From the NCBI GenBank assembly GCA_002324875.1, contig NTJG01000016.1, positions 1 through 64,000 of the forward strand: a DNA stretch of 64,000 nt, read 5' to 3'. A program made the position numbers and the translations under genes. How positions within the stretch are numbered: position 1 is the first letter of the stretch; each line of letters starts with the position of its first letter. Source of the DNA: Lysobacteraceae bacterium NML93-0793. GTDB lineage: Bacteria > Pseudomonadota > Gammaproteobacteria > Xanthomonadales > Xanthomonadaceae. Positions 8,892 through 19,912 of this stretch are shown here, piece after piece. The notes beneath the pieces were generated by a model that had not been told where the DNA came from, ran no database searches, and saw only the letters and a program-made list of their open reading frames with translations.

Positions 8892-10010
8892 TCACCCACT
8901 CCGCCGCCGGAAGAGGCTCCAGGAGACAATCAGCATGACCGCCGGGGGAATCAGGTAGGCCAGCCTGTAGTCGAGGCGATACACCGCCGCCAGCTTCACC
9001 ACCTGGGTCTGCGCGAGCCAGAAGCCCAGGGCGAAGACCACGCCGATGAACAGACGTTTGCCGGCATTGCCGCTGCGCAGGGACCCGAAGGCGAACGGGA
9101 TCGCGGCCAGGCACAGCGCCAGCACGTTCAACGGATAGAACCAGCGTCCCCAGTAGTGCTCCTCGAACTCGCTGGCGTCGAGCTCGTTGCGCTTGCGGTA
9201 TTCGATGCCCGCACGCAGTTCGCTCGACGGCATGTAGCGCGGCCGCCAGATGTTGCTGGCGCTGGCGGCGAGCGTGGACGCGTCGAGCTGCGAGGCCCAC
9301 TGTTCCTCCAGCGCTTCAGTGCGGGTGACCGCACGCGGTTCGAACCAGGTGCGCTGCACCTCGAGCAGGCGCCAGCCGTCGGCGCCGTGCTCGGCGGTCT
9401 TGGCATGCGCGACCGATTCGAGCCGGCCGTCGGCGGCGAACTCGAACAGGCGCACATCCTGCAGCTGGATCCGGTTGCTGCCGCCTTCGCGGATCTCGGT
9501 GCCGTTCTGCGCGTTGAGGAAGGTATCGCCTTCGCGCGCCCAGAGCCCCGAATAACGACCGAGGATCATGTTGTTCGACAGCGCCGCACCGCGCATCGAA
9601 TCACCGGCGCGCTGGGACGCCGGGCCCACCCACTCGCCGTTGACGACCATCAGCGCGGTCAATACCAGCAGCGGCAGCGCGACCGAAATGCTGATCCGCG
9701 TGCGCGACAGGCCCACGGCACGCATCGCGATGAGCTCCGAAGTGGCGGCGAGCTGGCCGAGCCCCATCAGCGCGCCGATCACTGCCGCGGTCGGAAACAT
9801 CGTGTAGGCACGGCGCGGGATGGTGTAGATGACATAGGTCAGCGCCTGCATGAAGCCGTACTGGCCCTGGCCGATGTCGTCCATCTCCGGCAGCAGGCCG
9901 CTCATCACGGTGTCGAGGCCGGTCAGTACCACCCACGTGGCCAGGACCATCACCGTGATCACGCGGGCGACGTAGAGATCGTGGATGCGCAGCAGCGGAC
10001 GGATCTTCAT
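8892..10010 (-). CDS. lptG: LPS export permease LptG
   Basis: One of the two membrane permease subunits of the LptB2FG transporter, which extracts lipopolysaccharide from the inner membrane. The 372-residue product has hydrophobic segments near both ends with a large periplasmic region between, as in the YjgP/YjgQ family. The start [16 protein letters not shown] at 10010 is chosen because its ATG overlaps the lptF stop (ATGA) and matches the family N terminus; the open frame extends 30 codons further upstream without family resemblance. The overlap suggests translational coupling with lptF. Confidence 0.93.
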   Translation of the reverse strand: MKIRPLLRIHDLYVARVITVMVLATWVVLTGLDTVMSGLLPEMDDIGQGQYGFMQALTYVIYTIPRRAYTMFPTAAVIGALMGLGQLAATSELIAMRAVGLSRTRISISVALPLLVLTALMVVNGEWVGPASQRAGDSMRGAALSNNMILGRYSGLWAREGDTFLNAQNGTEIREGGSNRIQLQDVRLFEFAADGRLESVAHAKTAEHGADGWRLLEVQRTWFEPRAVTRTEALEEQWASQLDASTLAASASNIWRPRYMPSSELRAGIEYRKRNELDASEFEEHYWGRWFYPLNVLALCLAAIPFAFGSLRSGNAGKRLFIGVVFALGFWLAQTQVVKLAAVYRLDYRLAYLIPPAVMLIVSWSLFRRRSG

Positions 10011-11092
10011 GCCGTGCGCTTCCGAGCCGGCGCCTTGAGCCGCCCGTCGCTGATGTACATCCAGATGCAGAACACCAGCAGCGGCAGCACCAGCCACCAC
10101 AGGCCCAGCGCCGCCGGCACCTTGCCGTCTTCCACCCAGTCCGTGCCCATGATCATCAGGTTCATGCCGAGCACGTAGGCCAGAAAGCCCATCATCATCC
10201 GGCCGTAGCGCGCCTGCCGTGGCGGGCTGCGCGCCAGGCGCACCGCGAGCAACGCGAAGGCCAGCGCCAGCAGCGGCGGCGCCATGCGGAAGTGCAACTG
10301 CGCCTGCGCCGCCGGGCGGTCGTCGCCGAACAGGGCCAGGGTGGGGGCGAGTTCCGGCTCGTCCGAGCGCGACTTCGCCTCGACGCTGGGCAGCCGCAAT
10401 TCGTTGCTGGCGTAGCGCATCAACCGGTAGTCGAGCCCTGCATCGAGCGGCCCCTCGACGCGGAACCCTTCGTCCAGGCGCAGGAATCGGCCGTCGCCGT
10501 CGACCGTCAACTCACCGGTCATCGCCGTGGTCACGTCCATGCGGCCCTCGTCCTGACGATAGACGAACACCCGACCGAGCTGGCTGCCGTCATCGGACAT
10601 GGCATTGACGTAGATCACGCCGCCGCCACCGGGAAATTCGACGAAACGACCGGCCTCGAGGCCCGACACCAGCAGGCTGCGCTGGCCCGCCTCGATCATC
10701 CGCTGCGAGTAATCGCGCGCCCACGGCCCCAGCCACAGCGAGCAGGCGCCGATGAACAGCACCATCGGCCCGACCACCAGCATCAGCGGCCGAAGCAGGC
10801 GACGCGGCCCCACACCGACCGAGGTCAGCACCGGCATTTCGGTATCGCGGTACAGGCGGCCGACCGCCATCATCAGGCCGAGCATCAGGCCGAGCGGCAG
10901 GATCAACGGCAGATAATTGAGCACCTGCAGGCCCAGCTGGGCCAGCATCAGGCCGGCCGGCACCCGGCCGCGGGCGATGTCGCTAAGCACGTCCGCGAAC
11001 ACGCCGCCCAGGCTGACGATCAGCAGCACCACGAGGGCGGCGAAGGTCGACTGGGCGAACTCGCGGAACAGGTAACTGTCGAGCTTCGGCAT
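10007..11092 (-). CDS. lptF: LPS export permease LptF
   Basis: Partner of LptG in the LPS export ABC transporter. The 361-residue product begins [14 protein letters not shown], the usual LptF start; earlier in-frame codons to 11173 look like leader DNA. Transmembrane segments are visible near residues 13-33, 55-80, 95-120 and three in the last 100 residues, around a periplasmic beta-rich region. The gene is divergent from pepA, as in E. coli, with a 135-bp shared upstream region. Confidence 0.93.
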   Translation of the reverse strand: MPKLDSYLFREFAQSTFAALVVLLIVSLGGVFADVLSDIARGRVPAGLMLAQLGLQVLNYLPLILPLGLMLGLMMAVGRLYRDTEMPVLTSVGVGPRRLLRPLMLVVGPMVLFIGACSLWLGPWARDYSQRMIEAGQRSLLVSGLEAGRFVEFPGGGGVIYVNAMSDDGSQLGRVFVYRQDEGRMDVTTAMTGELTVDGDGRFLRLDEGFRVEGPLDAGLDYRLMRYASNELRLPSVEAKSRSDEPELAPTLALFGDDRPAAQAQLHFRMAPPLLALAFALLAVRLARSPPRQARYGRMMMGFLAYVLGMNLMIMGTDWVEDGKVPAALGLWWLVLPLLVFCIWMYISDGRLKAPARKRTA

Positions 11093-11227
11093 CGGGTACA
11101 GGGGCTTTGCTTTAGACTTGGGAGTTCGTCCAGCCGCGCCGACTCGGCGCCTCCGACCCGGCAAGCCTCGCACTGGCGCCGCGCACTGGACCGTGAAGTG
11201 TACCGATCACTCTATGGAATCTGGTTG

Positions 11228-12706
<1,479 letters not shown>

Positions 12707-12773
12707 CCGGTCCGGGCCCTGCGGGCATGCGGCGCGACGTCGCATGTCCCGTTCCGGCCCGACCGCCACCGCC

Positions 12774-13199
12774 ATGGCCCGCGCCGATTTCTATCTGATC
12801 GCCAAGCCGCGGTTCCGCGAGGAACCGTTGCGTCTGGTGTGCGAACTGGTCCGCAAGTCCTACGCGGCCGAGCTGTGGACGCTGATCCTCGCCCGCGACG
12901 CCGAACAGGCCGAAGCGCTCGACGACATGCTGTGGGACATGGGCGAGGACGCCTACATCCCGCACCAGATCGCCGGCATGGACGAGGAGGACGACGACAC
13001 CCCCGTCCTCATCGCCACGCCCGATGTCGACGCGCCGATGCGCGCGCTGGTCATCAACCTGCGCGACGCCGTGGCGCCCCCGGGCTTCGAGCGCGTGCTC
13101 GAAGTGGTGCCGGCCGACGACTCGGCCCGCGAACCGCTGCGCGAACGCTGGCGCCAGTACAAGGCAGCCGGGCTCGAGGTGTCGAAGTACGACATGTGA
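12774..13199 (+). CDS. holC: DNA polymerase III chi subunit HolC
   Basis: Links the clamp loader to single-strand binding protein. The 141-residue product starts MARADFYLIAKPRF, the expected form, rather than at the upstream ATG at 12744. It has the acidic DEEDDD stretch and the Lys/Trp-rich N-terminal fold typical of chi. Its place between pepA and valS is conserved in gammaproteobacteria. The gap to valS is enlarged to 114 bp by a repeat element. Confidence 0.9.
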   Translation: MARADFYLIAKPRFREEPLRLVCELVRKSYAAELWTLILARDAEQAEALDDMLWDMGEDAYIPHQIAGMDEEDDDTPVLIATPDVDAPMRALVINLRDAVAPPGFERVLEVVPADDSAREPLRERWRQYKAAGLEVSKYDM

Positions 13200-13202
13200 G
13201 GC

Positions 13203-13302
13203 GGTGATTGGTGATTCGTGATGGGTGATTCGAAAGAGCACCGTCTCGATGACCTGGGACCGCTTTGCTTTCTCCAATCACGAATCACCAATCACGAATC
13301 AC
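13203..13302. repeat. Heptad-repeat inverted element between holC and valS
   Basis: The 100-bp element has a left arm at 13203-13232 made of four GTGATTG/GTGATTC-like heptads and a right arm at 13274-13302 that is its inverse. The 41-bp spacer is unrelated to the purL and groESL spacers apart from short purine tracts beside the arms. It starts 4 nt after the holC stop and ends 11 nt before the valS ATG, so an mRNA hairpin would sit between the two cistrons. Confidence 0.9.
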
Positions 13303-13313
13303 GGCTCCTCACC

Positions 13314-16151
13314 ATGCCCCTCGCCCAAAGCTACGACCCCGGTACCTTCGAAGCCCGCCTGTACGCGGAATGGGAGCAGAGCGGCGTCTTCCAGCCGCAG
13401 GGCGACGGCCCGGCCTACACCATCCTGCTGCCGCCGCCGAACGTCACCGGCACGCTGCACATGGGGCACGCCTTCCAGCACACGCTGCAGGATGCGTTGA
13501 TCCGCTACCACCGCATGCGCGGCTACCGCACGCTGTGGCAGATGGGCACCGACCACGCCGGCATCGCGACCGAGATGGTGGTCTCGCGCAACCTCGCGCT
13601 CGCAGGCCAGGGCGAAACCCGCGACTCGCTGGGCCGCGAAGGCTTCATCGACAAGGTGTGGGAGTGGAAGGCGCAGTCGGGCGGCACGATCGAACGCCAG
13701 ATGCGGCGCCTCGGCACCTCGGGCGACTGGACGCGCAGCGTGTTCACGATGGATGCGATGCCGTCGCAGGCGGTCATCGAAGCCTTCGTGCGTCTGCACG
13801 AGAAGGGCCTGATCTATCGCGGCAAGCGTCTGGTCAACTGGGATCCGGTGCTCAAGACCGCCGTGTCCGATCTCGAAGTGGTCAGCGAGGAGGAGAACGG
13901 CTTCCTGTGGTCGATCCGCTATCCGCTCGCCGACGGCGTGACCTACGAGCACGTCGAGGTCGATGCCGATGGCGTCGAGACGTTGCGTGAGACGCGCGAC
14001 TACCTCGTCGTCGCGACCACGCGCCCGGAAACCATGCTCGGCGACACCGCGGCGATGGTGCATCCGGAGGATCCGCGCTATGCCTCGCTGATCGGCAAGC
14101 ACGTCGAGCTGCCGCTGACGGGCCGCCGCATTCCGGTGATCGCCGACGACTACGTTGATCGCGCCTTCGGCACCGGCGTGGTCAAGGTCACGCCCGCGCA
14201 CGATTTCAACGACTACGCGGTGGGCCAGCGTCATGGCCTGGAGACGATCAATCTCTTCACCGAGGTCGCCGCGCTCAACGACAATGCGCCCGAGCCGTAC
14301 CGTGGGCTCGACCGCTACACCGCGCGCAAGGCGGTGCTGGCCGACCTCGACGCCGCCGGCCTGCTGGTCGAGGAAAAGCCGCACACGCTGCAGGTGCCGC
14401 GCGGCGACCGCAGCGGCCAGGTCATCGAGCCGTATCTGACCGACCAGTGGTTCGTGGCGATGGACGAGATGGGCCGTCGCGGCATGGAACTGGTCGAAAG
14501 CGGCGCGGTGAAGTTTGTGCCGCCGAACTGGATCAACACCTATCGCCACTGGATGGAGAACATCCAGGACTGGACGATCAGCCGCCAGCTCTGGTGGGGC
14601 CATCGCATTCCGGCGTGGTTCGACGACGCCGGCAACATCTACGTCGGCCGCGACGAAGCAGAAGCGCGCGCGCGCGGCGGCATCGGCAGTGAGGTCGCGC
14701 TGCGCCAGGACAGCGACGTGCTCGAGACCTGGTTCTCGTCCGCGCTGTGGCCCTTCAGCACGCTCGGCTGGCCCGATGCGGATGCGATGCGCGAACGCGG
14801 CTTCGACGATTTCCTGCCGACCAGCGTGCTGGTCACCGGCTTCGACATCATCTTCTTCTGGGTCGCGCGCATGGTCATGATGACCGACGCGCTGACCGGC
14901 AAGGTGGCCTTCAACGACGTCTACATGACCGGCCTCGTCCGCGACAAGGACGGCCAGAAGATGTCGAAGTCGAAGGGCAACATCCTCGACCCGCTCGACA
15001 TCATCGACGGCATCACCGCCGATGCGCTGGTCGCCAAGCGCACAACCGGCCTGATGAAGCCCAAGGACGCGCCGAAGATCGAGAAGGCCACGCGCAAGGA
15101 GTTTCCGGACGGCATCGCCGCACACGGCGCCGATCCGCTGCGCTTCACGATGGCCGCGCTGGCCGGCCCGGGCCGCGACATCAAGTTCGATCTCGGCCGC
15201 GCCGAGGGCTACAAGAACTTCTGCAACAAGCTCTGGAACGCGACGCGCTTCGTGCTGATGAACACCGAAGGCGGTGATTCGTCATTCGTGATGGGTGATT
15301 CGCGAACGCACTCGCCCGTGACCGATTCCGAGAAGTGGATCCTTGCGCGCCTGGCCAGGGTCGCCGACGAGGCGCAGGCACATTTCGCCGCGTACCGCTT
15401 CGACCTGCTCGCGCAGTCGCTGTACGAATTTGCATGGAACGAGTACTGCGACTGGTTCGTCGAACTGGCCAAGCCGGCGCTGTCGGGCAATGATCAGGCC
15501 GCAGCGGACAGCACCCGTCGCACGCTGCTGTCGGTACTCGAAGCCGTGCTGCGCCTGCTGCACCCGCTGATCCCGTTCGTCACCGAAGAGCTGTGGCGGC
15601 AGGTCGCGCCGCGTCTGGGTATCGAAGGCGATACGATTTCCCTGCAGCGCTATCCGCAGGCCAGCGATTTCGCCGGCGCCGATTTCGAGCGCGCCGAGGG
15701 CGACGTCGAGTGGCTCAAGCAGATGGTCACCGCGTTGCGTCGCGTGCGCAGCGAACTCGGCGTCTCGCCGGGCAAGCAGGTGCCGCTGCTGGTGCAGGCA
15801 GGCAGCGAGGCGACGCGCAACCGTCTGCAGCGCTTCGATTCGCAGCTCAGGTTCCTCAACCGTCTCGAGGGCATCGAAATCATCGACGGCGACCCGCCGC
15901 CCGCGGCGGCCGGCCTCGTCGGGGATCTGAAGCTGTTCGTGCCGCTCGAAGGCCTGGTCGACCTCGATGCCGAGCGCGCCCGCCTCGACAAGGAACTCGC
16001 CCGGATCGGCGCGGAGAAGGACAAGAGCGCCGCCAAGCTCGCGAAGTTCAGCGACAAGGTGCCGGCGGCGGTCGTCGACCAGGAGCGCCAGCGCCTCGCC
16101 GACTGGACCGCGCAATACGAGGCTCTGACCGCGCAGCGCGCGCGGCTCTGA
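13314..16151 (+). CDS. valS: Valyl-tRNA synthetase
   Basis: Class Ia synthetase charging tRNA-Val, with editing domain. The 945-residue product has HMGH at 49-52, KMSKS at 549-553, a CP1 editing region between them ([10 protein letters not shown]), and a C-terminal coiled coil from about 880 ([15 protein letters not shown]). No clear Shine-Dalgarno precedes the ATG because the inverted element ends 11 nt upstream. A repeat arm is translated in frame at residues 654-663 ([10 protein letters not shown]), in a loop that is variable between species. Confidence 0.97.
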   Translation: MPLAQSYDPGTFEARLYAEWEQSGVFQPQGDGPAYTILLPPPNVTGTLHMGHAFQHTLQDALIRYHRMRGYRTLWQMGTDHAGIATEMVVSRNLALAGQGETRDSLGREGFIDKVWEWKAQSGGTIERQMRRLGTSGDWTRSVFTMDAMPSQAVIEAFVRLHEKGLIYRGKRLVNWDPVLKTAVSDLEVVSEEENGFLWSIRYPLADGVTYEHVEVDADGVETLRETRDYLVVATTRPETMLGDTAAMVHPEDPRYASLIGKHVELPLTGRRIPVIADDYVDRAFGTGVVKVTPAHDFNDYAVGQRHGLETINLFTEVAALNDNAPEPYRGLDRYTARKAVLADLDAAGLLVEEKPHTLQVPRGDRSGQVIEPYLTDQWFVAMDEMGRRGMELVESGAVKFVPPNWINTYRHWMENIQDWTISRQLWWGHRIPAWFDDAGNIYVGRDEAEARARGGIGSEVALRQDSDVLETWFSSALWPFSTLGWPDADAMRERGFDDFLPTSVLVTGFDIIFFWVARMVMMTDALTGKVAFNDVYMTGLVRDKDGQKMSKSKGNILDPLDIIDGITADALVAKRTTGLMKPKDAPKIEKATRKEFPDGIAAHGADPLRFTMAALAGPGRDIKFDLGRAEGYKNFCNKLWNATRFVLMNTEGGDSSFVMGDSRTHSPVTDSEKWILARLARVADEAQAHFAAYRFDLLAQSLYEFAWNEYCDWFVELAKPALSGNDQAAADSTRRTLLSVLEAVLRLLHPLIPFVTEELWRQVAPRLGIEGDTISLQRYPQASDFAGADFERAEGDVEWLKQMVTALRRVRSELGVSPGKQVPLLVQAGSEATRNRLQRFDSQLRFLNRLEGIEIIDGDPPPAAAGLVGDLKLFVPLEGLVDLDAERARLDKELARIGAEKDKSAAKLAKFSDKVPAAVVDQERQRLADWTAQYEALTAQRARL
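15273..15302. repeat. Single heptad-repeat arm within valS
   Basis: This 30-bp stretch differs from the left arm at 13203-13232 at only two positions. No matching inverse arm follows. It is in frame (10 codons). It may be a solo arm left by a partial insertion or by exchange with the nearby element. Confidence 0.75.
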
Positions 16152-16513
16152 CACAGCGCGCCGGCGCGCGCGGCCGGAGGCGTCCGCGGGATTGGAAGGT
16201 CGCGGGATCGGGAGATCGGCAGTCCGCCGGTCGTCCGTCGCGGGCATCTGTGGACACCACGTTTGCGTACGCGTCATGACCTGCAGGAGCGCGTCCGCGC
16301 GTAAGGGCGTTTCCGCAGACGGGCCATGGCCTTTCGGAACGCTGCATCGCGCGCAAGCACGCGTCTGCAGGGGCCGGTGCCATCCGCACTTGCGCGCGCG
16401 TGCTCTCTCGACCGACGCCCACTTGGAGTGCATGCGCGTGAGCGCCCCTCTCCTGACAGCGCGTTGCAGATGCCCACCTACAATCGACCGGTCCAACACA
16501 CACGCGTTGACCC
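16152..16513. other. Non-coding region between valS and the NADH dehydrogenase gene
   Basis: About 360 bp without a gene. A TACAAT hexamer at 16479-16484, 30 bp before the next ATG, could be a -10 box, but the nearest -35-like TGACAG is spaced too far (about 19-20 bp) to be convincing. A GGGATTGG-like stretch at 16188 resembles half a heptad repeat but has no partner. Confidence 0.45.
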
Positions 16514-17863
16514 ATGTCGAATTCCGATCGTTTCCCCCACGTGGTCATCGTCGGCGGCGGTTTCGCCGGCCTCTGGGCCGCGCGTGCGCTGGCGCGTGAT
16601 CCGGTGCGGATCACGCTGATCGACCGCGGCAACCACCACCTGTTCCAGCCGCTGCTCTACCAGGTGGCGACGGCCGGGCTGTCCGCGCCCGACATCGCCG
16701 CGCCGCTGCGCCATATCCTGCGCAAGCAGGACAACGTCGAAGTGCGCCTGGCGGAGGTCGAAGGCATCGATGCCGATGCGCACACGTTGCAACTCGACGG
16801 CGGCCAGACGCTCGGCTTCGACCGGCTGCTGCTCGCCAGCGGTGCCACCCACGCCTACTTCGGCAACGACCACTGGGCCGCGCACGCGCCCGGGCTGAAG
16901 ACGCTCGACGACGCCCTGTTGCTGCGTCGCCGTCTGCTGCTCGCGTTCGAGCGCGCCGAAGCCGAATCCGATCCCGAGCAGCGCGCGGCCTGGCTGAGCT
17001 TCGCCGTCGTCGGCGGCGGACCGACCGGCGTCGAACTCGCCGGCACGCTGGCCGAGATCGCCCGGCACACGCTGCGCAGCGAGTTCCGCCACATCGACCC
17101 GGCGGCCGCGAAGGTGCGGCTGGTCGAAGCCGGGCCGCGCGTGCTGGCCTCGTTTCCCGAGGATCTGTCGCAGCGCGCGCAGCGCCAGCTCGAAAAGCTC
17201 GGCGTTGACGTACTGACCGGTACCGCGGTCGAGGACATCGACGCCGAGGGCTTCTGCCTCGGCGACACGCGCATCGCCGCGCGCACGGTGATCTGGGCCG
17301 CGGGCGTGGCCGCCTCACCGCTGGGCGCACTCCTCGATGCACCCCGCGACCGCGCCGGCCGCGTGCGCGTGGCGCAGGACCTCTCGGTGCCCGGGCATCC
17401 CGACATCTTCGTCGCCGGTGATCTCGCCGCGGTCGAAAGCGACGGCCGCCCGGTCCCGGGCGTGGCGCCAGCGGCCAAGCAGATGGGCCGCCACGTCGCG
17501 GCGAACATCCGCGCCGGCGTGCGCGGCCAGCCGCGCACGCCGTTCGTCTATCGCGACTTCGGCAATCTGGCGACGATCGGCCGCATGGCCGCCGTGGTCC
17601 ACGTCGGCAAGCTGAAACTCTCCGGCGCCGTCGCCTGGTGGTTCTGGCTGATCGCCCACGTGTTCTTCCTGATCGGTTTTCGCAATCGCGTCGTCGTGCT
17701 GCTGAACTGGACCATGGCGTACTGGACCTACCAGCGTGCGGCGCGGATCATCTTCGGCCCCGCGCCCGAGGTCGGCCCCGAAGCCGACGTCGAAGACACC
17801 ACGCTCGACGCTTCGGCTAGCATGGCGCCGCGCCCGTCGCACCCGGATTCCTCATCGGACTGA
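16514..17863 (+). CDS. Type II NADH:quinone dehydrogenase (NDH-2 family)
   Basis: Non-proton-pumping flavoprotein that passes electrons from NADH to quinone at the inner membrane. The 449-residue product has an FAD-binding GGGFAG near residue 14, a second nucleotide motif VVGGGPTGVELAG near 160, and the FVAGDLA motif of the C-terminal FAD site. A hydrophobic stretch near 380-410 (WWFWLIAHVFFLIGF) is the usual membrane-attachment region. Close to E. coli Ndh in layout, but the symbol is left open because paralogues are common. Confidence 0.9.
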   Translation: MSNSDRFPHVVIVGGGFAGLWAARALARDPVRITLIDRGNHHLFQPLLYQVATAGLSAPDIAAPLRHILRKQDNVEVRLAEVEGIDADAHTLQLDGGQTLGFDRLLLASGATHAYFGNDHWAAHAPGLKTLDDALLLRRRLLLAFERAEAESDPEQRAAWLSFAVVGGGPTGVELAGTLAEIARHTLRSEFRHIDPAAAKVRLVEAGPRVLASFPEDLSQRAQRQLEKLGVDVLTGTAVEDIDAEGFCLGDTRIAARTVIWAAGVAASPLGALLDAPRDRAGRVRVAQDLSVPGHPDIFVAGDLAAVESDGRPVPGVAPAAKQMGRHVAANIRAGVRGQPRTPFVYRDFGNLATIGRMAAVVHVGKLKLSGAVAWWFWLIAHVFFLIGFRNRVVVLLNWTMAYWTYQRAARIIFGPAPEVGPEADVEDTTLDASASMAPRPSHPDSSSD

Positions 17864-17900
17864 ACCGCGCGCCCTTCCTCAGCTCCGGCCCGTCCGCGCC

Positions 17901-18710
17901 ATGATCGACATCGCGTCCCACAACTTCTGGATCGCGCTCGCGGTCACCACCGCGGCTGGCCTGGCGACCGGCCTGGGCAGCCTGCTGGTGCTCTTCGCCA
18001 AACAGCCCAACGCGCGGCTGCTGGCCTTCGGGCTCGCCTTCGCCGCCGGTGCGATGGTCTACGTCTCGCTGACCGAGATCCTCGACAAATCGGTGCTGGC
18101 CTTCACCAATGCCTACGGCGAGCAGCTCGGTTTCACCTGGGGCACGCTGTCCTTTCTCGGCGGCGTGTTGTTCATCGTCACCATCGACCGGCTGGTGCCG
18201 AATCCGCACGAGCGGCTGGAAGTCGACGATCCCTACTTCCGCGAGCACAACACCAGTTACGTCAAACGCGTCGGCCTGCTGACGGCGGTCGCGATCACCG
18301 CGCACAACTTTCCCGAAGGCCTGGCGACGTTCTTCGCGACGCTGGAGAACCCCGGCGTCGGCATGCCGCTGGCGTTCGCGATCGCGATCCACAACATTCC
18401 CGAAGGCATCGCGATCGCGGTGCCCGTCTACTTCGCGACCAACAACAAGCTCTACGCGTTCCTCGCGTGCCTGCTGTCGGGCCTGGCCGAACCGGTCGGC
18501 GCATTGATCGGCTACGCCGTGCTGCGCCCGTTCCTGTCCGAACCCGTGTTCGGCGTGGTCTTCGGCCTGATCGCGGGCGTGATGGTGTTCCTCGCCCTCG
18601 ACGAACTGCTGCCCGCGGCCAAGCGCTACGCCAAGGGCCACGAAACGGTCTACGGCCTGGTCACCGGCATGGCGGCACTGGCGATCAGCCTGGTGCTGTT
18701 CAAGTGGTGA
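17901..18710 (+). CDS. zupT: ZupT-type zinc/divalent metal transporter
   Basis: ZIP-family importer of Zn(II) and other divalent cations. The 269-residue product has about eight hydrophobic segments and the two ZIP signature motifs HNFPEG (135-140) and HNIPEG (164-169) in adjacent helices, which form the metal site. The start MIDIASHNFWIAL is 37 bp after the dehydrogenase stop, so the two may be cotranscribed. A GC hairpin follows. Confidence 0.93.
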   Translation: MIDIASHNFWIALAVTTAAGLATGLGSLLVLFAKQPNARLLAFGLAFAAGAMVYVSLTEILDKSVLAFTNAYGEQLGFTWGTLSFLGGVLFIVTIDRLVPNPHERLEVDDPYFREHNTSYVKRVGLLTAVAITAHNFPEGLATFFATLENPGVGMPLAFAIAIHNIPEGIAIAVPVYFATNNKLYAFLACLLSGLAEPVGALIGYAVLRPFLSEPVFGVVFGLIAGVMVFLALDELLPAAKRYAKGHETVYGLVTGMAALAISLVLFKW

Positions 18711-18758
18711 GCGTGCGCCCGGCATCACCCCGATGCCGCGCACCCGGGCCTGAACGCA

Positions 18759-18782
18759 CACGGCCCGCATGCGCGGGCCGTG
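18759..18782. terminator. Hairpin between the converging zupT and rpoH genes
   Basis: A perfect 10-bp stem CACGGCCCGC/GCGGGCCGTG with loop ATGC. There is no strong T run on either side, so it may act for both genes with weak intrinsic termination. Confidence 0.6.
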
Positions 18783-18808
18783 TCGTGTATCACTCGAAGC
18801 GGGTTGGA

Positions 18809-19687
<879 letters not shown>

Positions 19688-19743
19688 GGGAAAGGATGTT
19701 AGCAGTCGATGGATATGACTGCTAAGGGCACTGAAAGTTCCGT

Positions 19744-19763
19744 ACGTTCCAGCTGTGGAACGT
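19744..19763. promoter_or_regulatory. Palindrome in the rpoH upstream region
   Basis: ACGTTCC and GGAACGT flank 6 bp, about 57 bp upstream of the rpoH ATG. It may be an operator or part of a leader hairpin. No factor can be named. Confidence 0.3.
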
Positions 19764-19912
19764 TCAGCTCCCCGATGCCTGAACGACATCGGGACGGCCT
19801 GCACCTCTTGCAAGGGGCCTTCGGCAAAGCCGCAAGCCTCCGGTCGTCCTGCGCCGAGGTACCGGCAAAGTCTGCGGACTCGACTGCAAACCCGCGATGA
19901 AGGTCACCGCAT

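Noticed and set aside
9330..9360. tRNA-like GGTTCGAACC motif
   Set aside because: It lies inside lptG codons with no acceptor or anticodon stems around it.
10011..10100. Longer N terminus for LptG
   Set aside because: The extra 30 codons overlap lptF and look like its antisense-frame content; the ATGA overlap and family N terminus favour 10010.
16188..16222. GGGATTGG and GGGATCGGG repeats after valS
   Set aside because: Only loosely like the heptad arms, with no inverse partner nearby.
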